DNA of 64,000 bases from Mesorhizobium loti. Lineage in GTDB: Bacteria; Pseudomonadota; Alphaproteobacteria; Rhizobiales; Rhizobiaceae. Below, in pieces: positions 44,784 through 55,426 of this stretch (the stretch's first letter is position 1; the number at the start of each line of letters is the position of its first letter). Position numbers and translations under genes: made by a program. A model generated the notes under the pieces. It made no database searches. It saw nothing but the letters and a program-made list of their open reading frames with translations, and had not been told where the DNA came from. The stretch is from NCBI GenBank assembly GCA_002356515.1, contig AP017605.1:2666001-2730000 (forward strand), in the 5' to 3' direction.

Positions 44784-47462
44784 ATGGAGATCGACGCAGC
44801 ACGCGAGGTGAGGACCACCTGCCCCTATTGCGGGGTGGGCTGCGGCGTGCTGGCGAAGGTCGCCGCGGATGGGCAAGTGTCCGTCCGCGGCGACCCCGAC
44901 CATCCCGCTAATTTCGGCCGGCTCTGCTCCAAGGGGTCGGCGCTGGCCGAGACCATCGATCTCGAGGGCAGGCTGCTCCATCCCGAAATCCACGGCCGCC
45001 GGACAGGCTGGAACGAGGCGCTCGACCGCGTCGCCTCGACCTTCTCGCGAACCATCGCCGAGCACGGGCCGGATGCGGTCGCCTTCTATGTCTCGGGCCA
45101 GTTGCTGACCGAGGACTATTACCTCGCCAACAAGCTGATGAAGGGTTTTGTCGGCTCGGCCAATATCGACACCAACTCTCGCCTCTGCATGGCCTCGTCC
45201 GTCGCCGGCCACCGCCGCGCCTTCGGCTCCGATACGGTGCCGGGGACCTACGAGGATCTGGAACTTGCCGACCTCATCGTGCTGGTCGGCTCCAACCTCG
45301 CCTGGTGCCACCCTGTGCTCTTCCAGCGCATCGCGGCGGCCCGGGAAAAGCGGCCCGCGATGAAGATCGTGCTGATCGATCCGCGCCGCACCATGACCGC
45401 TGATATCGCCGACATGCATCTGGCGATCGCACCGGATGGCGACGTCGCTCTGTTCACCGGCCTGCTCGCCTGGCTCGGCCAGCACAATGCGCTCGACCGC
45501 GCCTATATCACAGCGCATACGACCGGCTTTGGGCAAGCGCTCTTTGCCGCCTCCACGCTTGATCTTGCCGATGTTGCCGCTACCACCGGCCTGAGCGAAG
45601 ACGAACTTGTCCGCTTCTACAGCCTGTTTGCTGCCACCGCGAAGACGGTGACCGTCTACAGCCAGGGCGTGAACCAGTCGTCGTCCGGCACCGACAAGGT
45701 CAACGCCATCATCAACTGCCATCTCGCCACCGGTCGCATCGGCAAACCGGGAGCCGGGCCGTTCTCGGTGACCGGCCAGCCCAACGCCATGGGTGGCCGC
45801 GAGGTCGGCGGCATGGCCAACATGCTGGCCGCCCACATGGAGATCGAGAACGCCGAGCACCGCGACCGCGTGCGCCGCTTCTGGAATGCGCCTGGCATCG
45901 CGCAGAAGCCCGGCCTGAAGGCGGTCGAGATGTTTCAGGGCGTGGCCGACGGGCGCATCAAGGCGCTGTGGATCATGGCCACCAACCCGGTCGATTCGAT
46001 GCCCGACGCCGATGCCGTCGAAGCGGCGATCAAGGCTTGCCCGTTCGTCGTGGTGTCGGACGTTCTGGCGAGCGCCGACACGGTGCGTCACGCCCATGTC
46101 CGGCTGCCCGCCACCGCCTGGGGCGAGAAGGACGGCACCGTCACCAATTCCGAACGCCGCATCTCGCGCCAGCGGTCGTTTCTGGCGGCGCCCGGCGAGG
46201 CGAGGCCCGACTGGTGGATCATCGCCGAGGTGGCGGGGCGGATGGGGTTTGGCGAGGCGTTCGCGCATGAGACCCCGGCAGAGATTTTTGGTGAGCACGC
46301 CGCGCTGTCCGGGTTTGAGAATGATGGCGTGCGAGATTTCGATATCGGTGCGTATGCCGGGGCCGATGCTGAAAGTTACGCATCACTTGAGCCATTCCAA
46401 TGGCCAGCCCCCAGCCCACGAGGCGGCACGACGGAGCACCAGACCACCCGCTTCTTCGCCAACGGCAATTTCTACACACCCGACCGCAAAGCCCGCTTCA
46501 TCGCCATCCGTCCCACCACCGAAATCCGCACCACCCCTGATTTCCCGCTCATCCTCAACACCGGCCGGATCCGCGACCACTGGCACACCATGACGCGCAC
46601 CGGCAAAAGCCCGCGTCTGTCCCAGCACATCGCCGAACCCTTCGTCGAAATCCACCCTGTGGACGCGCAGCATCACGGCATCGGCGGCGCCGACATCGTG
46701 CGCATCTCCAGCCCGCGCGGCGACGTGCTGGTCCGGGCCCTGATCACGTCCCGCCAGCGCCAGGGCAGCGTCTTCGCGCCGATGCACTGGACCGATCAGT
46801 TCGCGGCAAAGGGCCGGCTCGACGCGCTCACCGCGCCGCTCGTCGACCCCGTTTCAGGCCAGCCGGCGCTGAAACATGTCGCGGCCCGCATCGAGAAATT
46901 TGCCGCAAGGGCCTTTGCTTTCGCCGTGATGCGCCGGAAGCCGGAACGGGTTGAGGCGAGCTACTGGGCGGTTGCCAAATGCCGGGGCGGATGGCGGGTC
47001 GAGCTTGCCTTTGCCGACGACGCCGCCGACTGGACGGCGTTCGCCGGCTCGCTCTTCGATGCGCCCTTGGCCGAAATGCTCGCCTATCACGACCGGGACG
47101 CCGGCCAGCATCGCATCGCCGCCTTCGATGGCGACCAGCTCGCAGGCGCGCTGTTCGTCGCGCCCGGCCCGGTCGCGGTGTCGCGTGGCTGGGCGGCTGA
47201 ACAGCTTGAAGAAGTCCACGCCAGCCAGCGCGAACGCTTTCGGATCGTCGCCGGCCGCGCCGGTGCCGATCGGCCTGATGCCGGCGCCACCGTCTGCTCC
47301 TGTTTCAACGTCGGAGCCAACCAGATCGTCGCTGCGGTGGCGGCCGGCTGCACGACCGTCGAAGCCATCGGCAGTGCCCTGAAGGCCGGCACCAATTGCG
47401 GCTCCTGCCGGTCCGAAATCCGCGCCCTCATCCAGGCGAACCGCGTTCAGGCCGCCGAGTAA
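44784..47462 (+). CDS. nasA: Assimilatory nitrate reductase catalytic subunit
   Basis: The start at 44784 (MEIDAAREVRTTCPYCGVGC) gives 892 residues; a longer upstream frame overlaps nirD and is not used. The N-terminal cysteines (CPYCGVGC and CSKG) bind [4Fe-4S]. The molybdopterin oxidoreductase domains follow (SRLCMASSVAGHRRAFG; GQPNAMGGREVGG), then the MGD-binding domain near 650-770. A C-terminal BFD-like [2Fe-2S] domain (VCSCFNVGANQIV, NCGSCRSEI) is typical of NasA-type enzymes. It reduces nitrate to nitrite in the cytoplasm. It begins two bases after nirD. No separate electron-transfer subunit or siroheme synthase gene follows in the window. Confidence 0.94.
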   Translation: MEIDAAREVRTTCPYCGVGCGVLAKVAADGQVSVRGDPDHPANFGRLCSKGSALAETIDLEGRLLHPEIHGRRTGWNEALDRVASTFSRTIAEHGPDAVAFYVSGQLLTEDYYLANKLMKGFVGSANIDTNSRLCMASSVAGHRRAFGSDTVPGTYEDLELADLIVLVGSNLAWCHPVLFQRIAAAREKRPAMKIVLIDPRRTMTADIADMHLAIAPDGDVALFTGLLAWLGQHNALDRAYITAHTTGFGQALFAASTLDLADVAATTGLSEDELVRFYSLFAATAKTVTVYSQGVNQSSSGTDKVNAIINCHLATGRIGKPGAGPFSVTGQPNAMGGREVGGMANMLAAHMEIENAEHRDRVRRFWNAPGIAQKPGLKAVEMFQGVADGRIKALWIMATNPVDSMPDADAVEAAIKACPFVVVSDVLASADTVRHAHVRLPATAWGEKDGTVTNSERRISRQRSFLAAPGEARPDWWIIAEVAGRMGFGEAFAHETPAEIFGEHAALSGFENDGVRDFDIGAYAGADAESYASLEPFQWPAPSPRGGTTEHQTTRFFANGNFYTPDRKARFIAIRPTTEIRTTPDFPLILNTGRIRDHWHTMTRTGKSPRLSQHIAEPFVEIHPVDAQHHGIGGADIVRISSPRGDVLVRALITSRQRQGSVFAPMHWTDQFAAKGRLDALTAPLVDPVSGQPALKHVAARIEKFAARAFAFAVMRRKPERVEASYWAVAKCRGGWRVELAFADDAADWTAFAGSLFDAPLAEMLAYHDRDAGQHRIAAFDGDQLAGALFVAPGPVAVSRGWAAEQLEEVHASQRERFRIVAGRAGADRPDAGATVCSCFNVGANQIVAAVAAGCTTVEAIGSALKAGTNCGSCRSEIRALIQANRVQAAE

Positions 47463-47577
47463 ACAGCGCCTCGAAGGCGATTGGACGGGTCGCAAGACCG
47501 CGCCAAACCTGTCCAAGTGTTAATTCGACTTGGGGTCGTTTCAGCCATATTGGTTCACGGGGGTGAAAGATGCCGCC

Positions 47578-48996
47578 ATGGACCAGCAATTGGAAATGCC
47601 CCTGCAGACGACCGTCGCGCCACGCCGTTCGCGTCGCTGGATTCCCTGGCTGATCTTCATTGCCATCGTCGCCGCCACCGGCGCCTATCTCTATCAGCGT
47701 CCGCATGTCGAGGCCAGGCAACCCGGCGGCAGGCGGGGCGCGCAGCCGACGACGATCGGCGCCGCCGCCATCGAAAAGGGCACGATAGACGTCACCCTCA
47801 ACGCGCTCGGCACGGTGACCTCGCTCTCCACCGTCACGGTCAAGCCGCAGGTCACCGGTCCGCTCATCCAGGTGAATTTCAAGGAAGGCCAGGACGTCAA
47901 GAAGGGCGACCTGCTAGCCGAGATCGACCCCCGTCCCTACCAGGCGGCACTCGCTCAGGCCCAGGGCCAGCTGGTGCGCGACCAGGCCATGCTCAAGGAT
48001 GCCCAGCTCGACCTCGTTCGTGACCAGAAGCTGGTGGCCCAGGGGACGGCGACGCCGCAGACCCTCGACGCGCAGGTTGCCCTTGTCGCGCAGGACCAGG
48101 GCTCCGTCCAGGTCGACCAGGCGATGATACAGACTGCCACCCTCAATCTCGATTATTGCCGCATCCTGGCTCCCGTCGACGGACGGGCCGGCCTGCGCCA
48201 GGTCGATCAGGGCAACTACGTCACCCCTGGCGATACCAACGGCATCGTCATCATCACCCAGGTGCAGCCGATCAGTGTGCTGTTCACCGTGCCCGAGGAT
48301 GAACTGCCCGCGATCGCGCAGCGCATGCAGCAAGGCGCCTCGCTGCCCACGTCAGCCTTCGACCGCGCCGGAGCCAAGAAGCTTGCCGACGGCGAGCTCG
48401 AAACCTTCGACAGCCAGATCGACCCGAGCACCGGCACCATCAAGCTGCGGGCGGGCTTCGCCAATGAGGCGCGCGTCCTCTATCCGAACCAGTTCGTCAA
48501 CGTCGCGCTTCTGGTCGACGAGCACAAGGACGTGGCGATCGCCCCGATCGCCGCGATCCAGCGCGGCCTGCCCGGCACCTTCGTCTATCTGGTCAATCCC
48601 GACAGCACGGTCGCCGTGCGCAAGGTCACGCTTGGCGTTATCAATGGCGAACGCGTCGAGATCCTCGCCGGCCTGAACCCCGGCGACCGCGTCGTCGTCG
48701 ACGGCGCCGACAAGCTCCGCGACGGCGCCCATATCAACCTTCAGCAGGACGGCCAGGCACCGGCACAGCCTCGGGCGACGGCGCCAACCCCGGCGGCGGG
48801 CCAGACGCCGGCGCAGACATCAGCCCAGACCTCGCCACAGGCAGCAGCCCCATCGGATGGACAGACGTCGGACGGACAGACGCCGAATGGGCAGACGCCA
48901 AATGCGGAAACGTCAGACGGACAGGCGCCGGATGGCACGGCCCGCAAGCATCAGGGCCACAAGCACCGTCACGCGGAGTCCGGGCAGCAGCAATGA
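47578..48996 (+). CDS. mdtA: RND efflux periplasmic adaptor (MdtA-like)
   Basis: Starting at [10 protein letters not shown], the 472-residue protein has a membrane anchor ([19 protein letters not shown]) and an N-terminal barrel/lipoyl segment ([20 protein letters not shown]). A helical hairpin, the second lipoyl half ([20 protein letters not shown]) and a C-terminal membrane-proximal domain follow. These match MdtA adaptors of the MdtABC pump. The last 80 residues or so are a low-complexity tail of Gln, Thr, Pro and SDGQT-like repeats ending in a His-rich stretch, absent from the 415-residue E. coli protein. The stop overlaps the next start by four bases. A TolC-type partner must lie elsewhere. 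Confidence 0.9.
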   Translation: MDQQLEMPLQTTVAPRRSRRWIPWLIFIAIVAATGAYLYQRPHVEARQPGGRRGAQPTTIGAAAIEKGTIDVTLNALGTVTSLSTVTVKPQVTGPLIQVNFKEGQDVKKGDLLAEIDPRPYQAALAQAQGQLVRDQAMLKDAQLDLVRDQKLVAQGTATPQTLDAQVALVAQDQGSVQVDQAMIQTATLNLDYCRILAPVDGRAGLRQVDQGNYVTPGDTNGIVIITQVQPISVLFTVPEDELPAIAQRMQQGASLPTSAFDRAGAKKLADGELETFDSQIDPSTGTIKLRAGFANEARVLYPNQFVNVALLVDEHKDVAIAPIAAIQRGLPGTFVYLVNPDSTVAVRKVTLGVINGERVEILAGLNPGDRVVVDGADKLRDGAHINLQQDGQAPAQPRATAPTPAAGQTPAQTSAQTSPQAAAPSDGQTSDGQTPNGQTPNAETSDGQAPDGTARKHQGHKHRHAESGQQQ

Positions 48997-51900
48997 GCCC
49001 GTCGCGCGCCTTCATCCTGCGGCCGGTGGCGACGTCGCTGTTCATGGTCGCCATCGTGCTGTCCGGCCTGCTGGCCTACCGCTATCTGCCCGTCTCGGCC
49101 CTGCCCGAGGTCGACTATCCCACCATCCAGGTACAGACCTTCTATCCCGGCGCCAGCCCTGACGTCATGACGTCCTCGGTCACGGCGCCGCTGGAGGTCC
49201 AGCTCGGCCAGATCGCCAACCTCAACCAGATGAACTCCGTCAGTTCGGCCGGCTCCTCGGTCATCACGCTGCAGTTCAGCCTGGCGATCTCGCTCGACGT
49301 CGCCGAGCAGGAGGTGCAGGCCGCCATCAACGCCGCCGGCAATCTTTTGCCGGCCGACCTGCCGGCGCCGCCGATCTACGCCAAGGTCAATCCGGCCGAC
49401 GCGCCGGTGCTGACGCTCGGCCTGACCTCGGCGACCATGCCACTGCGCGACGTGCAGCAGCTTGCCGACACCAGGCTGGCGCAGAAGATCTCGCAGCTGC
49501 CGGGCGTCGGCCTGGTCAGCCTCAGCGGCGGCCAGCGGCCTGCCGTGCGGGTCCAGGCAGATCCGCGCAAGCTCGCCGCCTATGGCCTCAATCTCGACGA
49601 CCTGCGCACCACTTTGGGCAGCGCCAACGTCAACACGCCGAAGGGCAATTTCGACGGGCCGTCGCGCGCCTACACCATCAACGCCAACGACCAGCTGAAG
49701 AGCGCCGACGAATACCGCTCGCTGATCGTCGCCTACAAGAACGGCGCCCCGGTGCGGCTGAGCGATGTGGCCGATGTGGTCGACGCCACCGAGAACAATC
49801 GGCTGGCCGCCTGGATGAACAGCACGCCGGCGATCATCCTCAACATCCAGCGCCAGCCCGGCGCCAACGTCATCGACGTGGTCGACCGCATCAAGGCGCT
49901 GCTGCCGCAGCTCCAGGCCTCGCTGCCGAACGCCGTCGACGTCAAGGTTCTGACCGACCGCACCACGACCATCCGCGCCTCCGTGCGCGACGTCGAATAC
50001 GAGCTGACCCTGTCGATCATCCTCGTCGTGCTGGTCATTTTCGTCTTCCTGCGCAGCGCGCGCGCCACGCTGATCCCGAGCCTGTCGGTGCCCCTGTCGC
50101 TGGTCGGCACGCTGGGCGTCATGTACCTGTTCGGCTTCAGCCTCGACAATCTGTCGCTGATGGCGCTGACCATTGCCACCGGCTTCGTCGTCGACGACGC
50201 CATCGTCGTCATCGAGAACGTCGCTCGCTATGTCGAGGAGGGCGCGACGCCGCTGCAGGCGGCGCTGAAAGGCTCGCAGCAGATCGGCTTCACCATCATC
50301 TCGCTCACCGTGTCGCTGATCGCGGTGCTGATCCCGCTTCTGTTCATGGGCGATGTCGTCGGCAGGCTGTTCCGCGAATTCTCCATCACGCTTGCCACCA
50401 CCATCCTGATCTCGGCCGTGGTGTCGCTGACGCTGGTGCCGATGGCCTGCGCCAAGCTGCTGAAACCCTTGTCGGCGGTGCGCGAGAACGCCCTGCAGCG
50501 CGCCAGCCGCGACTTCTTCGACTGGGTGATCCGCGGCTATGGCCGGGCACTGACCTGGGTGCTCGACCGGCAGACGCTGATGCTCGTGGTGGCGGCGGCG
50601 ACCCTGGTGCTGACGGCGGTCCTCTATGTGGTCATTCCCAAGGGTTTCTTCCCGGTGCAGGACACTGGCGTCATCCAGGCCATATCAGAGGCGCCGCAGT
50701 CGATTTCCTATGCCGCCATGGCGGACCGCCAGCAGCAGCTGGCCGCCATCATCCTTAGGGATCCCGATGTCGACAGCCTTTCGTCCTTCATCGGCGTCGA
50801 CGGCACCAACACCACGATGAATGTCGGCCGCATCCTGATCAACCTCAAGCCGCATGAGAAACGTACCGCTGATATCACGCAGGTCATCGTCCGCCTGAAA
50901 CAGGAAGCCGCTTCGATGGCCGGTGTGACGCTCTACATGCAGCCGGTGCAGGACCTGACCATCGACGGCCAAGTTAGCCGCACCCAGTATCAATTCGTGC
51001 TCCAGGACGCCAATGCCGACGAGCTGGGAGAATGGACGCCGAAACTGCTCGCCAGGCTGCACGCGTTGCCGCAGCTCGCCGATGTCGCCAGCGACCTGTC
51101 GAACAGCGGCCTTGCCGTCTTTGTCGACATCGACCGCGACCAGGCCGCCCGTTTCGGCATCACGCCGGCGACCGTCGACAACGCGCTCTACGACGCTTTC
51201 GGCCAGCGCATGGTCTCGACCATCTACACCACATCAAGCCAGTCCCGCGTCATTCTCGAGGCCGCTCCGTCCGAACAGGATTCGCTCAAGGCGCTCTCTT
51301 CCGTCTACCTGCCCTCGTCGACGGGCGGCGCGCCGGTGCCGCTGTCGGTGGTGGCGACCACCCATATCGCCACCACGCCGCTGCAGATCAACCATATGGG
51401 GCAATTCCCCGCCACCACCGTGTCGTTCAACCTGGCGCCAGGCGCGTCGCTTGGCGAGGCGGTCACCGCGATCGAGCAGGCCCAGGCCGACATCGGCATG
51501 CCGCTCAGCATCGTCACCAGTTTCCAGGGCGCGGCGCGCGCCTTCCAGGCTTCGCTCGACAACACGCTGTTCCTGATCCTGGCGGCGGTGGTGACGGTCT
51601 ATATCGTGCTCGGCGTGCTCTATGAGAGCTTCATCCACCCCATCACCATCCTGTCGACGCTGCCTTCGGCCGGCATCGGCGCGCTGCTGGCGCTGATGAT
51701 CGCCGGGCAGGACCTGACCATCATCTCGATCATCGGCATCATCCTCCTGATCGGCGTGGTCAAGAAGAACGCCATCATGATGATCGACTTCGCGCTCGAC
51801 GCGCAGCGTCATGAAGGCAAGACGCCGCGCGAGGCGATCTACCAGGCCTGCCTGCTGCGCTTCCGCCCGATCCTGATGACGACGCTGGCGGCGATGCTCG

Positions 51901-52127
51901 GCGCACTGCCGCTGATGCTCGGCACCGGCGTCGGCTCGGAACTGCGCCATCCCCTGGGCGTCTCCATCGTCGGCGGCTTGCTGCTCAGCCAGTTGCTGAC
52001 GCTGTTCACCACGCCGGTGATCTATCTCTGGTTCGACCGCCTCGCCGCCCGCCTGCGCGGCATCGAACCCAACCTTCCCCGCGCCCCCAATCTTCCCCGC
52101 ATTCCTGGGGCGGACGCCAGGCCATGA
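48993..52127 (+). CDS. mdtB: RND efflux permease (MdtB-like)
   Basis: The 1,044-residue protein is a full HAE1-type RND transporter. It has an N-terminal cytoplasmic start ([20 protein letters not shown]), a large periplasmic loop, a central membrane block with [21 protein letters not shown] (the conserved Asp pair for proton relay), a second periplasmic loop, and a C-terminal membrane block with [19 protein letters not shown]. The length equals E. coli MdtB (1,040). It should form a heterotrimer with the MdtC-like protein and export bile-salt-like, novobiocin-like or plant compounds; the substrates are inferred from the family. It has four-base overlaps with both neighbours. Confidence 0.92.
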   Translation: MSPSRAFILRPVATSLFMVAIVLSGLLAYRYLPVSALPEVDYPTIQVQTFYPGASPDVMTSSVTAPLEVQLGQIANLNQMNSVSSAGSSVITLQFSLAISLDVAEQEVQAAINAAGNLLPADLPAPPIYAKVNPADAPVLTLGLTSATMPLRDVQQLADTRLAQKISQLPGVGLVSLSGGQRPAVRVQADPRKLAAYGLNLDDLRTTLGSANVNTPKGNFDGPSRAYTINANDQLKSADEYRSLIVAYKNGAPVRLSDVADVVDATENNRLAAWMNSTPAIILNIQRQPGANVIDVVDRIKALLPQLQASLPNAVDVKVLTDRTTTIRASVRDVEYELTLSIILVVLVIFVFLRSARATLIPSLSVPLSLVGTLGVMYLFGFSLDNLSLMALTIATGFVVDDAIVVIENVARYVEEGATPLQAALKGSQQIGFTIISLTVSLIAVLIPLLFMGDVVGRLFREFSITLATTILISAVVSLTLVPMACAKLLKPLSAVRENALQRASRDFFDWVIRGYGRALTWVLDRQTLMLVVAAATLVLTAVLYVVIPKGFFPVQDTGVIQAISEAPQSISYAAMADRQQQLAAIILRDPDVDSLSSFIGVDGTNTTMNVGRILINLKPHEKRTADITQVIVRLKQEAASMAGVTLYMQPVQDLTIDGQVSRTQYQFVLQDANADELGEWTPKLLARLHALPQLADVASDLSNSGLAVFVDIDRDQAARFGITPATVDNALYDAFGQRMVSTIYTTSSQSRVILEAAPSEQDSLKALSSVYLPSSTGGAPVPLSVVATTHIATTPLQINHMGQFPATTVSFNLAPGASLGEAVTAIEQAQADIGMPLSIVTSFQGAARAFQASLDNTLFLILAAVVTVYIVLGVLYESFIHPITILSTLPSAGIGALLALMIAGQDLTIISIIGIILLIGVVKKNAIMMIDFALDAQRHEGKTPREAIYQACLLRFRPILMTTLAAMLGALPLMLGTGVGSELRHPLGVSIVGGLLLSQLLTLFTTPVIYLWFDRLAARLRGIEPNLPRAPNLPRIPGADARP

Positions 52128-55100
52128 ACCTGTCGGTTCCCTTCATCCGCCGGCCGGTGGCGACGACGCTGCTGACCTTCGGCCTGCTGGCGGCCGGGCT
52201 GGTGGCGTTTCCGCAATTGCCGGTGGCGCCGCTGCCGGCGGTCGACTACCCCGTGATCTCAGTGTCGGCCTCGCTTCCTGGTGCGAGCCCCCAGGTGGTG
52301 GCAAACACCGTCGCCAGCCCGCTCGAGCGGCATCTCGGCGAGATCGCCGACGTCAACGAAATGACCTCGTCGAGCAGCGTCGGCAGCGCCCGCATCACCT
52401 TGCAGTTCGGGCTGGACCGCGACATTGACGGCGCCGCGCGTGACGTCCAGGCGGCGATCAACGCCGCGCGCGCCGACCTGCCATCCAGCCTGCGCTCCAA
52501 CCCGACCTATCGCAAGGTCAATCCCGCCGACGCCCCGATCCTCATCCTGTCGATGACATCGGACACTTTGTCCAAGGGCCAGCTCTTCGACGCCGCCAGC
52601 ACCGTGCTGGCGCAAAAGCTCTCGCAGGTCGACGGCATTGGCGAGGTGTCGGTTGGCGGCAGCTCGCTGCCGGCGGTGCGCGTCGAACTCAACCCGCAGG
52701 TGCTTTATGATTACGGCATCGGGCTGGAGGATGTGCGCGCCGCACTCGCCTCGGCCAACGCCCACAGCCCCAAGGGCGCCATCGATGTCGGCGACCAGCG
52801 CTACCAGATCTACGCCAACGACCAGGCCAACCAGGCGGACGCCTACCGCTCGCTGATCGTCGCCTACCGCAACGCCGCGCCGGTCAGGCTTTCCGATGTC
52901 GGCCAGGTCAATGATTCCGTCGAGAACATCCGCAATGCCGGTCTCGCCAATGGCAAGCCGGGCGTGCTGATCATCCTCAACCGCTCGCCCAACGCCAACA
53001 TCATCGCGACGGTGGACCGGGTGAAGGCGCTGCTGCCGACGCTGCGCGCCTCGATCTCGCCGGCCATCGACCTGTCGCTGGCGGTCGACCGCTCGACCAC
53101 CATCCGCGCTTCGCTGAGCGAGGTCGCGCAGACGCTGATGATCGCCATCGGCCTGGTGATCCTCGTCGTCTTCGCCTTCCTGCGCGACGTGCGCTCGGCG
53201 CTGGTGCCGATCGTGGCCGTGCCCGTATCCCTGGTCGGCACGCTGGGCGCCATGTACCTGATGGGCTTCAGCATCGACAATCTGTCGCTGATGGCAATGA
53301 CGGTGGCGACCGGCTTCGTCGTCGACGACGCCATCGTCGTGCTCGAAAACATCGCCCGCCACACCGCGTCCGGCATGGGCCGCATGGAAGCCGCGATCAA
53401 GGGCTCCCAGGAAGTCGGATTCACCGTGCTGTCGATGAGCCTGTCGCTGATCGCCGTCTTCATCCCGATCCTGCTGATGGGCGGCATCGTCGGCCGGCTG
53501 TTCCGCGAATTCGCCATAACACTCTCGGCGGCGATCCTGGTCTCGCTGGCAATATCGCTGACCACCACGCCGATGATGTGCTCGATTCTGCTGCGCCCCG
53601 AGGGACAGCGCGAACACGGCCGGCTCTACCGCTTCAGCGAACGTACCTTCGAGGCCATGCTGGGCTTCTACCGCCGGTCGCTGTCCTGGGCGCTCGACAA
53701 TCCGCTGCTGATCATGGCGGTGCTGGCGGCAACGCTCTGCCTCAATGGCTATCTCTATGTCACCATCCCAAAAGGCTTCTTCCCGCAGCAGGACACGGGA
53801 CGGCTGACGGGCTCGATCCAGGCCGACCAGGCAACCTCGTTCCAGTCGATGTCGCAGAAGCTCACCCAGTTCGCCGGCATAGTCAGCAAGGATCCGGCCG
53901 TCGATGCCGCTGTCGCCTTCACCGGCGGCGGCCAGACCAATTCCGGTTCCATGTTCGTGTCGCTGAAACCGCTGGCCGAGCGCAAGATCTCCGCCGACCA
54001 GGTCATCGCCAGGCTGCGGCCCAAACTGGCCGTGGTGCCGGGCGCCACGCTCTTCCTGCAGGCGGTGCAGGATATCCGCGTCGGCGGGCGGCAATCGAAC
54101 GCGCAGTACCAGTACACCTTGCAAGGTGACAGTTTCGACGAGCTGGCGGAGTGGGCGCCGAAGCTGGCGGCTGCGCTGCAAACCGAACCCAGGCTCACCG
54201 ACGTCAACTCTGACCAGCAGAACAAGGGCCTGGAAGCCGACGTCACCATCGACCGCGACACGGCGACACGCCTCGGCATATCAGCCAGCGAGATCGACAA
54301 CACACTCTACGACGCCTTCGGCCAGCGACAGGTGTCCACCATCTATGTCCAGCGCAACCAGTACCACGTGATCATGGAGGTGGCGCCGCAATACTGGCAG
54401 AACCCCGATGCGCTGAAAAAAGTCTATGTCAGCACATCGGGCGGATCGGTTGGTGGATCGCAGTCGAGCAATGCGGTGGCCGGCACGTTCGCTGTATCAG
54501 GCAAGTCCACCAGCGCCCAATCGGTCGCCGCCGACGCCGCGCGCAACCAGGCCAACAATTCCATCACCAGCACCGGCAGGACGGCAGCCTCGACCGGTTC
54601 GGCGGTCAGCACCGGGCAAGAGACCATGGTGCCGCTGTCGGCCGTCGCGCATTACGGTCCCGGCAGCACGCCGCTTTCGGTCAACCACCAGGGCCTGTTC
54701 GTCGCCACGACACTGTCGTTCAACCTGGCGCCGGGCGTCGCGCTCAGCGAAGGTGTCGCGGCGATCAACGCGGCCGCCGACCGCATCGGCATGCCGGCAA
54801 CCATCCATGGCAGCTTCCAGGGCACGGCCAAGGTGTTCCAGGACTCGCTGTCCGACCAGCCGCTGCTGATCCTTGCCGCGCTGATCGCTGTCTATGTCGT
54901 GCTCGGCATTCTCTACGAAAGCTACGCGCATCCGCTGACCATTCTGTCGACCTTGCCGTCGGCCGGCGTCGGCGCCTTGCTGGCACTGACCCTGGTCAAC
55001 ATCGAATTCTCAATCATGGCGCTGATCGGCATCATCCTGCTGATCGGCATCGTCAAGAAGAACGCGATCATGATGATCGACTTCGCGCTGGCCGCCGAGC

Positions 55101-55408
55101 GCAACGAGAACAGATCGGCGCATGACGCCATCTACCAGGCATGCCTGCTGCGCTTCCGCCCGATCATGATGACGACCATGGCGGCACTGTTCGGTGCCGT
55201 GCCGCTGGCTATCGGCCTTGGCGAAGGTGCCGAACTGCGCCAGCCGCTCGGCATCGCCATCGTCGGCGGGCTGATCCTGAGCCAGATCCTGACCCTCTAC
55301 ACGACGCCGGTCATCTACATCTATGTCGACCGTTTCGGCCGCTGGTGCCGGCAATTGCGCTTGACGATGCCGCGCCCGCGGACGCTACGGCCACAGGCGG
55401 GCGAATGA
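52124..55408 (+). CDS. mdtC: RND efflux permease (MdtC-like) with extra low-complexity insertion
   Basis: The protein has the same two-block RND architecture as its neighbour, with [20 protein letters not shown] at the start, [18 protein letters not shown] in the first membrane block and [19 protein letters not shown] in the second. At 1,094 residues it is about 70 longer than E. coli MdtC. The extra length is mostly an insertion near residues 770-835 of Ser, Thr, Ala, Gly and Gln residues ([14 protein letters not shown] and following) within the second periplasmic loop. The gene overlaps mdtB by four bases and converges with the TpsA exoprotein gene 18 bases away. Confidence 0.92.
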   Translation: MNLSVPFIRRPVATTLLTFGLLAAGLVAFPQLPVAPLPAVDYPVISVSASLPGASPQVVANTVASPLERHLGEIADVNEMTSSSSVGSARITLQFGLDRDIDGAARDVQAAINAARADLPSSLRSNPTYRKVNPADAPILILSMTSDTLSKGQLFDAASTVLAQKLSQVDGIGEVSVGGSSLPAVRVELNPQVLYDYGIGLEDVRAALASANAHSPKGAIDVGDQRYQIYANDQANQADAYRSLIVAYRNAAPVRLSDVGQVNDSVENIRNAGLANGKPGVLIILNRSPNANIIATVDRVKALLPTLRASISPAIDLSLAVDRSTTIRASLSEVAQTLMIAIGLVILVVFAFLRDVRSALVPIVAVPVSLVGTLGAMYLMGFSIDNLSLMAMTVATGFVVDDAIVVLENIARHTASGMGRMEAAIKGSQEVGFTVLSMSLSLIAVFIPILLMGGIVGRLFREFAITLSAAILVSLAISLTTTPMMCSILLRPEGQREHGRLYRFSERTFEAMLGFYRRSLSWALDNPLLIMAVLAATLCLNGYLYVTIPKGFFPQQDTGRLTGSIQADQATSFQSMSQKLTQFAGIVSKDPAVDAAVAFTGGGQTNSGSMFVSLKPLAERKISADQVIARLRPKLAVVPGATLFLQAVQDIRVGGRQSNAQYQYTLQGDSFDELAEWAPKLAAALQTEPRLTDVNSDQQNKGLEADVTIDRDTATRLGISASEIDNTLYDAFGQRQVSTIYVQRNQYHVIMEVAPQYWQNPDALKKVYVSTSGGSVGGSQSSNAVAGTFAVSGKSTSAQSVAADAARNQANNSITSTGRTAASTGSAVSTGQETMVPLSAVAHYGPGSTPLSVNHQGLFVATTLSFNLAPGVALSEGVAAINAAADRIGMPATIHGSFQGTAKVFQDSLSDQPLLILAALIAVYVVLGILYESYAHPLTILSTLPSAGVGALLALTLVNIEFSIMALIGIILLIGIVKKNAIMMIDFALAAERNENRSAHDAIYQACLLRFRPIMMTTMAALFGAVPLAIGLGEGAELRQPLGIAIVGGLILSQILTLYTTPVIYIYVDRFGRWCRQLRLTMPRPRTLRPQAGE

Positions 55409-55426
55409 ATGCCGCCGAACAGCCTC

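Noticed and set aside
52259..54181. 640-residue open frame on the minus strand
   Set aside because: Antisense shadow of the MdtC-like permease; Arg/His/Gln-rich with no family features.
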